Shown here piece after piece: positions 42,285 through 50,329 of a stretch of DNA of 64,000 nt (position 1 is the stretch's first letter; the number at the start of each line of letters is the position of its first letter). Position numbers and translations under genes: made by a program. The notes under the pieces are model-generated. The model was given only the letters and a program-made list of their open reading frames with translations. It was not told where the DNA came from and searched no databases. The stretch covers positions 1 to 64,000 of the forward strand of contig WTGI01000067.1 in assembly GCA_011523635.1 (NCBI GenBank), written 5' to 3'. The stretch is from Acidimicrobiia bacterium. GTDB taxonomy: Bacteria > Actinomycetota > Acidimicrobiia > Spongiisociales > Spongiisociaceae.

Positions 42285-42316
42285 TGGTGTGCTGGGAACA
42301 TGAATGATCAGGGCTA
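42285..42316. repeat. 32-bp dispersed repeat, copy B
   Basis: Reverse-orientation match to 1221-1252 (30 of 32 bases). It includes the TAG stop codon (42314-42316) of the AAA_14 ATPase gene. The further flanks of the two copies are unrelated, so only this short unit is shared. Confidence 0.6.
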
Positions 42317-43567
42317 GTGCCAGAGGATGCTGATCGGGGCGGCCCAGACTCGGTCGGTCTCTTGGCTTCGGATGTTGCTGATGTGGGTGCCGGTGGTGAG
42401 CACCAATCCTAGCTTGAATCGGTCGCCGACCTTTTGGGATAGCCACTCGATGTGGCGGATGTCGCCGGGCCGGTGCCGGTTGGCCGACTTGACTTCGATG
42501 GCCACGACGCCGCCGTCTTCGGTCTCGATCACGGCATCGATTTCGCGGGCGCCTTTGTGGGTGCGGAGGTGGCTCAGCGCATCTCGCCTGCCGAGCGCTT
42601 CTAGCTCGGCGCGGATCTGGTTGAGGGCGAACGTCTCGAGGACCCGGCCGTAGAGGTCGCCGTTCAGCTTGAGGCGGGGCAGGGGCACGTTCATCGCCGC
42701 GATCAGCAGCCCGGTGTCGCTGAACAGCATCTTGGGGGATTTGGCGAGATTGGGGATGTCCTCGCCGGTGAACGCGGGCACTTCGACGGTCATGTCCATG
42801 TCGAGCAGGATGTGGCGGTAGTCGCGGTGGGTCCCGGGGTTGACCCCGGCGGCGTTTCGCAGGCTTCCGTCCTCGGGCGAGCGTGCGGTGTGGAGGGCGG
42901 CGGCGGTGAGGTATCGGCGGAAGAGGGAGGCTGAGCGGCGTGTTCCGAACAGGGGCAGGTCTCGTCGCAACAGGACGCTCAGGTAGTCCTGGCTCCACTG
43001 CTGCGAGTGGTCTGGAGAGCCTTGTGGCGCGCATTCGGGGAAGCCGCCGACCGCGGCCATGTCCAGGTATCCGAATATGTTCGGTGTGTGCCCCGGTGGG
43101 GCTTGGGGTGGGGTTCCCGACAGCAACCCAGCGACTGTCGGGGGATGACGCGGTTCCGCAACGCGTCCGCTCAGTTCCCTGACGTTCATCGGGTTGAGCC
43201 GTACGACCGCCGCCCGGCCGGTCAGCGCTTGGAACTCGGACCGGCTCCGTGGATCGGGTGAGCCGGTGAGTACGAATCGTCCGGGTCTTCGGTCCCGGTC
43301 GACGGTGCGTTTGATCGCTAGCACGGCCTCGGGGACCCGCTGCCACTCGTCTATCAGGAGCGGCTCCTGATATTGGGCGAGGGCGGCCTCGGGGTTGTCC
43401 CAGAAGACGGTGCGGGTGGCCGAATCGTCGAGAAACGCAGTGGACCTCACCGACCGAAGGGCTGTAGTGGTCTTTCCCACGGCCCTGGCGCCTGTTACCA
43501 ACACGACGGGATGGGTGCTACGAGCTCGCGCCAACTGTGCGTCCACAAGGCGGGGGATGTATCTCAC
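42314..43567 (-). CDS. AAA_14/DUF4143 family ATPase
   Basis: A 417-aa ATPase of the AAA_14 plus DUF4143 architecture. Walker A is VTGARAVGKTTTA near residue 30, Walker B is LLIDEWQRVPEAV, and FVLTGSPDPR is the sensor 1 strand. The C-terminal DUF4143 part ends in a PD-(D/E)xK-like segment (KGAREIDAVIETEDG then VVAIEVKSANRH). GTG start is immediately preceded by the 23-bp phased repeats, which probably autoregulate it. Many such genes behave as stand-alone accessory loci. Role unknown; defence or DNA handling is plausible from the nuclease-like end. Confidence 0.87.
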   Translation of the reverse strand: MRYIPRLVDAQLARARSTHPVVLVTGARAVGKTTTALRSVRSTAFLDDSATRTVFWDNPEAALAQYQEPLLIDEWQRVPEAVLAIKRTVDRDRRPGRFVLTGSPDPRSRSEFQALTGRAAVVRLNPMNVRELSGRVAEPRHPPTVAGLLSGTPPQAPPGHTPNIFGYLDMAAVGGFPECAPQGSPDHSQQWSQDYLSVLLRRDLPLFGTRRSASLFRRYLTAAALHTARSPEDGSLRNAAGVNPGTHRDYRHILLDMDMTVEVPAFTGEDIPNLAKSPKMLFSDTGLLIAAMNVPLPRLKLNGDLYGRVLETFALNQIRAELEALGRRDALSHLRTHKGAREIDAVIETEDGGVVAIEVKSANRHRPGDIRHIEWLSQKVGDRFKLGLVLTTGTHISNIRSQETDRVWAAPISILWH

Positions 43568-43573
43568 GTTTCG

Positions 43574-43658
43574 CAGCGTAGCAGTGTTCGGAGAAATAGT
43601 GTATCAACCTTAGGAGCTACAGCGTAACAGTGCTCAGGGCTACAGCGTAGCAGTGTTC
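43574..43658 (-). promoter_or_regulatory. Operator array: 16-bp unit repeated with a 23-bp period
   Basis: CAGCGTARCAGTGYTC occurs at 43574, 43620 and 43643, with a degenerate unit in phase at 43597. All start points are multiples of 23 bp apart, about two helical turns, so bound proteins would line up on one face. On the minus strand each unit contains TACGCT, a -10-like sequence, and the first lies 7 nt before the GTG of the AAA_14 gene. A likely autoregulatory operator or iteron set. Confidence 0.6.
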
Positions 43659-43749
43659 TCCAATTGGGACTCCGGGAAACCGGGGCGAAAGCAGACTCTG
43701 GCGTTTCTTGGAGGCAGGGGATCTCCACCGAGAAGTCAAACGAGCAGCG

Positions 43750-44310
43750 TCAATCCTCCTCAACACGCTGGTCGAGGAGGCTCAGCAGCTTGGTCGTTGT
43801 CCTCCAGTTTCGGATGGTCATGCTCTGATAGAGCGGGCTGCCGGCGATCCGGCTCATCCGGCTCCGCGACAACCGCTCGCTGAGGCGCGAGAAGTAGAGC
43901 ACCCCTTCGCCCGGCCAGACTTGGTCAACGCCGTCACGCGGATCTACGACCCGCATGGCTTCACGGCTCGACAGGGGCGCCTTCAGGAAGATCACATCCG
44001 AGTGATAGATGTCCGGCTCGGTGCCGAATCCTTCCGGCGCCCTGTCGACCACGTCGCGGTACTGCCGATGCGAACGCACCACAACGACAACCGACAGCCC
44101 GAATCTGTCAGCGAGCACTCTCTCGATGTCAAACTCCAACGATGTTGGGGGTACGGCGGATTCGAACAGCACGTTGCCGGACTGGATGTATGTTCCGACC
44201 GCCTCGTACCCGGCGTCTTCGAAGGCGGCGCGCAAGTCGGCCATGCGGACAACATTCCTGCCGCCGACATTGATCCCCCGCAGCAACGCCACATACCCGG
44301 CTCCCGCCAT
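43750..44310 (-). CDS. DUF1697 family protein
   Basis: A 186-aa DUF1697 protein. The family's opening is clear (YVALLRGINVGGRNVVRM), as are YIQSGNVLFESA and an SRMSRIAGSPLYQSMTIRNW tail typical of the family. The function of DUF1697 is unknown. It is a single gene between the AAA_14 ATPase and the VapBC-like pair and is common in actinobacterial accessory regions. Confidence 0.9.
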   Translation of the reverse strand: MAGAGYVALLRGINVGGRNVVRMADLRAAFEDAGYEAVGTYIQSGNVLFESAVPPTSLEFDIERVLADRFGLSVVVVVRSHRQYRDVVDRAPEGFGTEPDIYHSDVIFLKAPLSSREAMRVVDPRDGVDQVWPGEGVLYFSRLSERLSRSRMSRIAGSPLYQSMTIRNWRTTTKLLSLLDQRVEED

Positions 44311-44422
44311 GGCGGGGGACCCTAGTGACCGTTTCTCCGGCAGACGCAGTCACTGGTGCAAGTGGCCCTTCCAGCTTCGCTATGAGTCAGTGGCCTCGCA
44401 TGCATATCGGTGTCACAGCCAT

Positions 44423-44428
44423 TAAGAT
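44423..44428 (+). promoter_or_regulatory. -10 box of a probable leaderless promoter (antitoxin gene)
   Basis: TAAGAT ends 6 nt before the ATG at 44435 without a Shine-Dalgarno in between, the same spacing as at 29030 and 41126. Confidence 0.45.
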
Positions 44429-44434
44429 GCTGTC

Positions 44435-44671
44435 ATGGCTGTCCAGATCACGATCAGAGGGGTGCCTGAGGACGTCCGCGACGAGTTGGCCGCCCAAGCC
44501 GCGCTCAGCCGCCAGTCCATGCAGGAGTACCTACGTGGCGAACTGGAGCGGATCGCCGCCCGGCCACCTGTCAATGTCTGGCTGCAGGAAGTGCGGCGCC
44601 GCACTGCTGCGGCAGGGACCGTTGTCCCGGCCTCTCTCATCCTCGAAGCCCGCAACTCTGACCGGAGGTGA
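44435..44671 (+). CDS. VapB/FitA-type antitoxin
   Basis: A 78-aa ribbon-helix-helix-type antitoxin. The DNA-binding N-terminus reads VQITIRGVPEDVRDELAAQA then SRQSMQEYLRGELERIA, as in FitA-like proteins. The C-terminal ~25 residues should wrap the toxin. It overlaps the toxin gene by 4 nt. It is expected to neutralise the PIN toxin and repress the pair's own promoter, whose -10 is at 44423. Confidence 0.88.
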   Translation: MAVQITIRGVPEDVRDELAAQAALSRQSMQEYLRGELERIAARPPVNVWLQEVRRRTAAAGTVVPASLILEARNSDRR

Positions 44672-45072
44672 GTGGCGTCATCGACGCGTCGGCGCTCGTC
44701 GCGGCGCTGGTCGATTCCGGTCATGATGGTATCTGGGCCAGGAGCGCCATCTTGGAAGGCCCTCTCGCCGCGCCGGAATTGGCCCTCGTCGAGACCAGCA
44801 ACGTCCTGCGCAGGCTGGAACTGTCCGGATCGGTCTCACGCCTGGAAGCCACTGCTGCCCACCGGGACCTGCTCCGGCTGAAACTCGATGTCTATCCATT
44901 CGCGCCCTTTGCCGAACGCGTATGGGAACTCCGCTCGAATCTGACCAGCTACGACGCCTGGTACGTGGCCGTGGCCGAGGCTCTCGACTGGCCATTGCTG
45001 ACACTGGACCGGCGCATCGGCCGAGCCGGCGCACCACGGTGCGAAGTACTGGTTCCTCCGCTCCTCGGCTAG
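44668..45072 (+). CDS. vapC: VapC-like PIN-domain toxin
   Basis: A 134-aa PIN-domain ribonuclease toxin. The four acidic metal-binding positions are visible in VIDASALV, ETSNVLRR, TSYDAWYVAVAE and LLTLDRRIG. GTG start with GGAGG overlapping the antitoxin end. It forms a two-gene toxin-antitoxin module. PIN toxins of this type usually cut tRNA or rRNA at specific sites; the target here is unknown. Confidence 0.92.
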   Translation: MSGVIDASALVAALVDSGHDGIWARSAILEGPLAAPELALVETSNVLRRLELSGSVSRLEATAAHRDLLRLKLDVYPFAPFAERVWELRSNLTSYDAWYVAVAEALDWPLLTLDRRIGRAGAPRCEVLVPPLLG

Positions 45073-45229
45073 CCCGGCTGGGCATGACACGGCGACCCTC
45101 AGACCGCAGGGTCCACGTACAGCCGGGTAGGGTCCAGCTTGTGTTCGATGTTTCCGGCTACCGGGGCAACGCCTGGCTGTCCACCCTCTCTCAAGGCGGT
45201 ACCGGGGTTGTCGGGGTAGGGCACCGCCC

Positions 45230-45349
45230 ATGATCGGATGGATACTGGGGATCCTGGTGGCGGTGTGGATAATTGTCCTGCTCGGGGTGATTCTGCTGGG
45301 TGCATGGACGCTGATCCAGAAGTGGCGTAGCAAGAGGCGACAGGAGTGA
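45230..45349 (+). CDS. Very small membrane protein, 39 aa
   Basis: A short frame encoding one strongly hydrophobic helix (MIGWILGILVAVWIIVLLG...) followed by a basic tail (KWRSKRRQE). Composition is that of a single-span small membrane protein with a cytosolic C-terminus. Ribosome-binding sequence is weak (GGGTAGGG). It stands alone downstream of the VapBC pair. It could be a type I toxin-like peptide or an unrelated small protein; no family is recognised. Confidence 0.42.
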   Translation: MIGWILGILVAVWIIVLLGVILLGAWTLIQKWRSKRRQE

Positions 45350-45509
45350 GACGCTGATCGGTACGTTCATGACGGAAGCAGTCACGTGGCGGTTCGGCCG
45401 TTCTCATCGGGTCCATCCCGGACCGGAAACGAGCAGCGGAGGAAGTGGCCACCGGGTCGATGGACGCGGCCTGCTGAAGGCGGTGCGCGCTTCGAACCAA
45501 GAAATCCGG

Positions 45510-45977
45510 CTACAGTGCCTGCTGCGATTCGTAAGGTCCCGGTAGTCGCGTAGCCGGGTCGACTTCCAACCCTGGGCCATCTTGGCCGTCGACCTTGACC
45601 TGATCCGGAGACAAGGTCACGATCAGCCGCCAGCCGTCAAGTCGTCCCATCAGCCACCGCAGAGCCCGATCTGCCTCCTCATAGTCGCGGTGGTCGTCGA
45701 TCCAAAGCTCAATCTCGGCTATTGCCGTAGCAGTCTCAAATCGAGCTACAAACTCCTGATCAGTCTCTGCCCGGACCCAGACCGGCGGCTGCCCGTCAAT
45801 CAGAACATTCGGACCGTCACCGCAGATGTCGATTCGTGCTGTTGGCCTCACCCCTGACCTTGAACCCTGATAGTGGTCGCACGGCATCCAGGATCGTGTT
45901 CCGAGTTCGGCGCACCACCACGAAGAGGTGGCAATCTGATGGCAGTCAGCGGGAGTTATCGGCTCTAGACCCGTCAT
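45510..45977 (-). CDS. Hypothetical protein, 155 aa
   Basis: Unrecognised acidic soluble protein. The ATG at 45977 has GAGAG upstream and begins MTGLEPITPADCHQIATSS; a GTG 27 codons earlier is possible but lacks a site. It carries a WWCAEL...WMPCDHYQG Trp/Cys segment, a beta-rich middle (ARIDICGDGPNVLIDGQPP), and a helical stretch with ELWIDDHRDYEEADRALRW. No partner gene is evident, since neighbours face the other way. Coding nature is supported by codon bias more than by homology. Confidence 0.55.
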   Translation of the reverse strand: MTGLEPITPADCHQIATSSWWCAELGTRSWMPCDHYQGSRSGVRPTARIDICGDGPNVLIDGQPPVWVRAETDQEFVARFETATAIAEIELWIDDHRDYEEADRALRWLMGRLDGWRLIVTLSPDQVKVDGQDGPGLEVDPATRLPGPYESQQAL

Positions 45978-46136
45978 CCGGTCACTCTCAGGCTCTCGGC
46001 GTCCTCTTATGCAGCCGTGCTTCCACGTCGCATTGTCCGTCGGGTCGATCCAGACCACTCTGGATGCGTACCCTCATGGTAGTTGTCAATCCTCGGGCTA
46101 CAGTGACGCGCCTAGGGCCGACCTCGTGAGGGCTGG

Positions 46137-46955
46137 ATGGGCAAGAAGATGAAGATCGTGCGGATCAACGGCTTCCGTATCCCGGGTCTGAAGTATCCGA
46201 GCAAGCCGCTGCCCGACCTGCTGGCGCTCAAGAACGACGACACCGAGTTGGAGGTCCGGGACGCCCCCGACGCGTTCGTTCACTTCGTGGAGCAGAACTA
46301 CGAGAACGAGATGGTGGCGGTGCTCCATGCCCGGGAGGCTTGGAAGGTCGAGAGCGAGGGCGACGCGGACGCCATGATCATCCGCTGCAACGGCGAGCCG
46401 GGTGTCAAGGCGGCCCGGGAGCTCTGTGACACGCTGGTGATGGGATCGGCGTGCGCGGTCCAGCACGTTGCCTCGATGCTGGGTCGCAAGTTCTCCTACG
46501 TGATTGCCGGCAAGGAGGAGGGCGACGACGGGATCGACATCGACCACACCAAGGACACGCTGATCACCGCCGCCCAGCACTACGGCCTCGAGCACAAGCT
46601 GGCGTCCATCCGCAACGTCAACGTGCCGCCCACCGGCTTCAACGAGTTGATCGCCACCGACGAGGAGCTGGAGCCGGTCTTCACCGCGGCCTTGGAAGAG
46701 GCCAAGAAGGCGGTCTTCGAGGACGGCGCCGACGTGATCATCGGATACGGCGGCCCCCGCCTCCACGACTACCTGGTGAAGCACCTGGCTCCCTACGGGG
46801 TCCCGGTGCTCAGCACGGATCACACCCTGCTCAAGGTGACCGAAATGCTGGTGCAGCTAGGCCTGTCCCAGAGCAAGCGGACCTATCCGAAGCCGCGCCA
46901 GATCTACGACTTCCACGTGACAGCCGAGGTGGTCAGTCCCGACCTACCGGCCTGA
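46137..46955 (+). CDS. Asp/Glu/hydantoin racemase homologue lacking one catalytic Cys
   Basis: A 272-aa protein of the aspartate/glutamate/hydantoin racemase fold. The first catalytic cysteine is kept as Cys84 in IIRCNGEPGVKAA. At the second site, where the family reads LGC, it has VIIGYGGPRLHD with Tyr204. The closing segment PVLSTDHTLLKVTEMLVQLG is normal. ATG start with GAGGG upstream. Two-base racemisation is therefore unlikely; a one-base isomerase, decarboxylase (compare arylmalonate decarboxylase, which also has a single Cys) or lyase is possible. Confidence 0.8.
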   Translation: MGKKMKIVRINGFRIPGLKYPSKPLPDLLALKNDDTELEVRDAPDAFVHFVEQNYENEMVAVLHAREAWKVESEGDADAMIIRCNGEPGVKAARELCDTLVMGSACAVQHVASMLGRKFSYVIAGKEEGDDGIDIDHTKDTLITAAQHYGLEHKLASIRNVNVPPTGFNELIATDEELEPVFTAALEEAKKAVFEDGADVIIGYGGPRLHDYLVKHLAPYGVPVLSTDHTLLKVTEMLVQLGLSQSKRTYPKPRQIYDFHVTAEVVSPDLPA

Positions 46956-46973
46956 CAATCGCAGGAACCGGAT

Positions 46974-47480
46974 GTGACTACGACGTTGTCGGAGGAGATT
47001 GCCTCCTGGGACGGTAAGTCCGCCGCCGTGTTGGAGTCGACATATGAGCGCCATGGCGCTCATGACGATTTCGTTGCGACGATCCTGGCCCATCTTTCGG
47101 ATGTCGAATTGCAACGGGCGGCAACCTGGCTGCTGAAGAGACATCTAGAGGTGGGGAACTCACTATCCGTTGCCGAATGCCGTGCCGTCTTCGGCGGACT
47201 CTCCGTCCAGGAGCACTGGGAAAGCAAACTGCATATCCTCCAGTGTCTGCCCTATCTGGACATTCCCGAGGACGACATTGTGGGTCTCGAGCGGTTCCTG
47301 GATGCCTGTCTCGAGAGCGAGCGCAAGTTCGTCAGGGCGTGGGCCTACAACGGTTTCAACGAACTGGCGCTTCGCTTCCCGCGCTACCGGGAGAAGGTAG
47401 ACGGCATGCTTGCCCGGGCTGCTGAATCGGAGTCAGCGTCGGTTCGCGCAAGGATTCGCAACATGCGGAAAGGGCGCTGA
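46974..47480 (+). CDS. HEAT-like helical repeat protein
   Basis: A 168-aa all-helical protein with HEAT-like pairs (VELQRAATWLLKRHLEVG; HWESKLHILQCLPYLDI; RKFVRAWAYNGFNELALRF). The KFVRAWAYNG pattern resembles repeats of DNA-alkylation-repair or scaffold proteins, but it is too short for a glycosylase. GTG start 18 bp after the racemase homologue, so probably one transcript. Function unknown; likely protein-protein binding. Confidence 0.68.
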   Translation: MTTTLSEEIASWDGKSAAVLESTYERHGAHDDFVATILAHLSDVELQRAATWLLKRHLEVGNSLSVAECRAVFGGLSVQEHWESKLHILQCLPYLDIPEDDIVGLERFLDACLESERKFVRAWAYNGFNELALRFPRYREKVDGMLARAAESESASVRARIRNMRKGR

Positions 47481-47567
47481 TTTATCCGCCTCATCTTGTA
47501 TTGGTCGGGAGCGACGGCCGCGAGTAGGTCCCAGATGGGTTTGCCTGCGTAGAGGACGCCCGTTACG

Positions 47568-47957
47568 TCACTCCTCGAGGACGGCGGTCATCAGGACGTG
47601 GATGATCATCCCGAAGCCGAGGTCGACCAGGTGGGTGTTCCGGGCCGGGCGGTCCCCGTCATCGGGGAACATCTTGAGCCACTCTTCGTTGACGAGTGGG
47701 CGGTAGGCGTTGTCCTTGATGTTGAAGATCACCAGGGCGATGTCGTCGGTGGAGCCGCCGGCGTTCTCGACGATGGTGCGCATGTGCGCGAAGACCAGCT
47801 CGACCTGGCGCCTGGGGTCCTCCGGGATGGTTCCGGTCTCGGGGTCCATGGCGTGGATACCGCTCGAGAACACCATGTTGCCCACCTTGGTGGCCATGGG
47901 GATGGGCATGTCGCCGTGGCTGACCCCCGGCACCTCGATGTTGACTCGTCTCGCCAT
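47568..47957 (-). CDS. RidA family deaminase-like protein
   Basis: A 129-aa RidA/YjgF-family protein (GNMVFSSGIHAMDPETGT; PRRQVELVFAHMRTIVENAGGS). The family's usual active-site Arg motif near the C-terminus (RpArt) is represented by DRPARNTHLVDLGF. The start at 47957 follows AAGGAG. It is the last gene of a minus-strand set with the M24 peptidase and LigJ-like genes. It may hydrolyse an enamine/imine or a pathway intermediate, as some catabolic RidA paralogues do. Confidence 0.87.
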   Translation of the reverse strand: MARRVNIEVPGVSHGDMPIPMATKVGNMVFSSGIHAMDPETGTIPEDPRRQVELVFAHMRTIVENAGGSTDDIALVIFNIKDNAYRPLVNEEWLKMFPDDGDRPARNTHLVDLGFGMIIHVLMTAVLEE

Positions 47958-47980
47958 GGCGCTCCTTCCGAACGTTCGGG

Positions 47981-49117
47981 TCAGACCGCGACCAGGTCCC
48001 GGCTGTAGGTGTTCAGACACTCGGCCCCTCCGGGCCGGCAGACGAACATGTCCTCCACCCGCACCCCCACGGTGCCCGGCCAGAAGATCGACGGCTCGAT
48101 GGTGAACGTCATGCCCTCCTCGAGGACGGTCGTGTCCTCCTCGGAGATGAAGGGCCGCTCGTGGGTATCGAGGCCGATGCAGTGGCCGGTGCGGTGGCGG
48201 AACCAGTCCCCGTACCCGGCCTCTTCGATCACAGCCCGGGTGGCGGCGTTGACCTCCGATGCGGTCGTCCCCGGTACGGCGGCCCGGCGGCCCGCCTCCT
48301 GGGCGGCCACCACCAGGCCGTAAGCCTCCCGGTAGCGGTCGTCGGGCTCGCCGATGTGGATGGTGCGACCGAAGTCCGAGCAGTAGCCGTCCACCACGGT
48401 CCCGAAGTCGAACGACACCCCCAACCCCTCCACCAGGGGCTCGGCAGTCAGGCGGGTGGACGCGTCCCGGTCCAGGGCAGGACCCATTGCGAACACGCCC
48501 GTGTCGAACGAGGGGTACTTCCCGCCGTGCTTCCTCATCAGGTACTCGACCCGGCTGGAGATTTCGAACTCGGTGACCCCCGCCGCCACCGAGGAGGTGA
48601 TCTCGCCCATGGTCAGGTCGCAGATCCGCCCCGACCGGCGCATGGCGTCCAGTTCCACCGGTTCCTTGACCCGCCGCAGGGCGTTGATCTCATCGTCGAG
48701 GTCCACCAGTTCCGCCCCGCCGGTCAACTCCACCATGCGTACCGCGGTCCGGGAGAACGTTCGGGCCGACAGGCCGATCCGCCGGATGCGGCCGAACCGG
48801 GCCAGGGTGCGGGCGAACACCTCCACGCCGTCGTCCAGGTTGCGGACCTGCACCACGTCGCCCTCCACGCCGCCGGGCAGGTTGAAGGACGAATAGCCCT
48901 GGGGAACCACGAAGACCGGCTCGCCCTCGGGACGTAACAGAGCCCCCGTTGTCCACTGGTGGGCGTACTCGATGTTGCCGAACGAGGGTGCCCTGCGTGG
49001 GAAACCGGTCAGGTACTCCAGGTCACCGGAGGGGAGGCACATGGCGACATCGACGGACAGTTCGGCGAGCCGAGCCTGGAAGCGGGCCCGCCGGGAGTCG
49101 TGATCGAAGCCGCTCAC
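47981..49117 (-). CDS. M24 family metallopeptidase (Xaa-Pro dipeptidase-like)
   Basis: A 378-aa creatinase/prolidase-fold enzyme. The five metal ligands are visible: two Asp in SFDFGTVVDGYCSDFGRT, His in HRTGHCIGLDTHE, Glu in TFTIEPSIFW, and Glu in VRVEDMFVCR. The N-terminal creatinase-like domain spans residues 1-150. I chose the GTG at 49117 because it overlaps the upstream stop (GTGA). It may cleave Xaa-Pro dipeptides or a related C-N bond; location in an aromatic-catabolic cluster leaves the true substrate open. Confidence 0.87.
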   Translation of the reverse strand: MSGFDHDSRRARFQARLAELSVDVAMCLPSGDLEYLTGFPRRAPSFGNIEYAHQWTTGALLRPEGEPVFVVPQGYSSFNLPGGVEGDVVQVRNLDDGVEVFARTLARFGRIRRIGLSARTFSRTAVRMVELTGGAELVDLDDEINALRRVKEPVELDAMRRSGRICDLTMGEITSSVAAGVTEFEISSRVEYLMRKHGGKYPSFDTGVFAMGPALDRDASTRLTAEPLVEGLGVSFDFGTVVDGYCSDFGRTIHIGEPDDRYREAYGLVVAAQEAGRRAAVPGTTASEVNAATRAVIEEAGYGDWFRHRTGHCIGLDTHERPFISEEDTTVLEEGMTFTIEPSIFWPGTVGVRVEDMFVCRPGGAECLNTYSRDLVAV

Positions 49118-50121
49118 GCAGGATCGGAGGCGCCGGCTCCCTCCCAGCGGGTGAAGACCTTCTCGGCGTTGCGGTAGAAGACGGCGTCCTTCTGGTCCTG
49201 CGACAGGAAGTCGATGCTGTCGATCACCGGGCCCAGATCGTCCATGTACTTGCCGGTCTTGCGGTCGATACCCGACCCGATGCCAGGGGTCTCGGTGCCG
49301 AACAGGCAGTGCTCGGGACCGACGATCTTGAACAGCAACTCCAGCGAATCCTTGTTGTAGAGCACCGTGTCGAACCACAGCTTCCGGAGGTCCTCCTCGA
49401 AGTCCACCTTGCCCTTCTGGACCCGCTGGGCCTGCCAGCGCCCGTACTGGTAGGGGACCGAGCCGCCTCCGTGGGAGATGATCAGTTTCAGGTTCGGGAA
49501 GTCCTCGAACACGTGGGAGTCCATCAGCGACATGACCGCGATGCCCTCCTCGGTGATGAAGTGGTTGGAGTAGGACTCTCGCGGGTTCTGGCACGACGTG
49601 GCGTGGACCAGGCCGGGCACGTCGAGTTCAACCATCTTCTCCCACAGCGGGTACCACCACTCGTCGCCCAGTCCGGGGGTGGCGTTGTCACCCTCGCCGG
49701 GATCGGGGTTGACCACGCAGCCCACGAAACCGAGTTCGGTCACGCAGCGCTCGAGTTCCTCCACCGCGTTGGCCGGGCTGACACCGGCGCTCTGCGGCAG
49801 GCCGGCGACCCCCACGAAGGCCTCGGGGTACTCGGCCACCTGGGCGGCGATGATGTCGTTGACCGTCTCGATGAACCAGTGCACGATGATCTCCGGCTTG
49901 CGGGAGTGCATCATCGAGTAGGGCCGCGGCGAGATGAACTGCCGGTCGATTCCGTGGCCCCGGAGGCGGTCGATGTGCCAGAGGCACGATTCGAGGATCT
50001 CCTCCTTGGTCGCCCGGATCTTGCCCTTGCCGTGGAACTTCCCGGCGGCGATCAGTCCCGCCTGGTAGGCGTAAAGGGCTAATGGTGCTGTTACATGGCC
50101 GTGAACGTCTATATAAGGCAT
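49114..50121 (-). CDS. LigJ-like amidohydrolase (4-oxalomesaconate hydratase family)
   Basis: An amidohydro_2 (ACMSD-related) protein of 335 aa with strong LigJ character. It begins PYIDVHGHVTAPLAL (HGH metal motif) and has VAGLPQSAGVSPANAVEELE, GFVGCVVNPDPGEGD, WWYPLWEKMVELDVPGL and ISHGGGSVPYQYGRWQAQ. LigJ hydrates 4-oxalomesaconate in the protocatechuate 4,5-cleavage route. The start is the ATG at 50121. It is divergent from the HpaB-type gene and coupled to the M24 gene. A second candidate for the same reaction, GalB-like, lies at 53508. Confidence 0.85.
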   Translation of the reverse strand: MPYIDVHGHVTAPLALYAYQAGLIAAGKFHGKGKIRATKEEILESCLWHIDRLRGHGIDRQFISPRPYSMMHSRKPEIIVHWFIETVNDIIAAQVAEYPEAFVGVAGLPQSAGVSPANAVEELERCVTELGFVGCVVNPDPGEGDNATPGLGDEWWYPLWEKMVELDVPGLVHATSCQNPRESYSNHFITEEGIAVMSLMDSHVFEDFPNLKLIISHGGGSVPYQYGRWQAQRVQKGKVDFEEDLRKLWFDTVLYNKDSLELLFKIVGPEHCLFGTETPGIGSGIDRKTGKYMDDLGPVIDSIDFLSQDQKDAVFYRNAEKVFTRWEGAGASDPA

Positions 50122-50329
50122 AGGCCGCAAGATACGACGAGCATCGCCCGACCGTCAAACCGGACTCTGGATCGAAAAGGATCCGTCAATGTTCTATCGG
50201 TGAAGCCGATGGATCGGTTCGGAAATCATCGTTGGACACCTGCTCGCATTTCCCTTACCTTCGGGCTACGACCACTAATGGAACGGGCCAGGCGTCCTGG
50301 CCTTCACCGATCAGGAGGCTGTTGAAACC

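Noticed and set aside
43574-43658. Possible CRISPR array
   Set aside because: Units are 16 bp with only 7 bp between them, too short for spacers; no Cas genes. Interpreted as an operator array.
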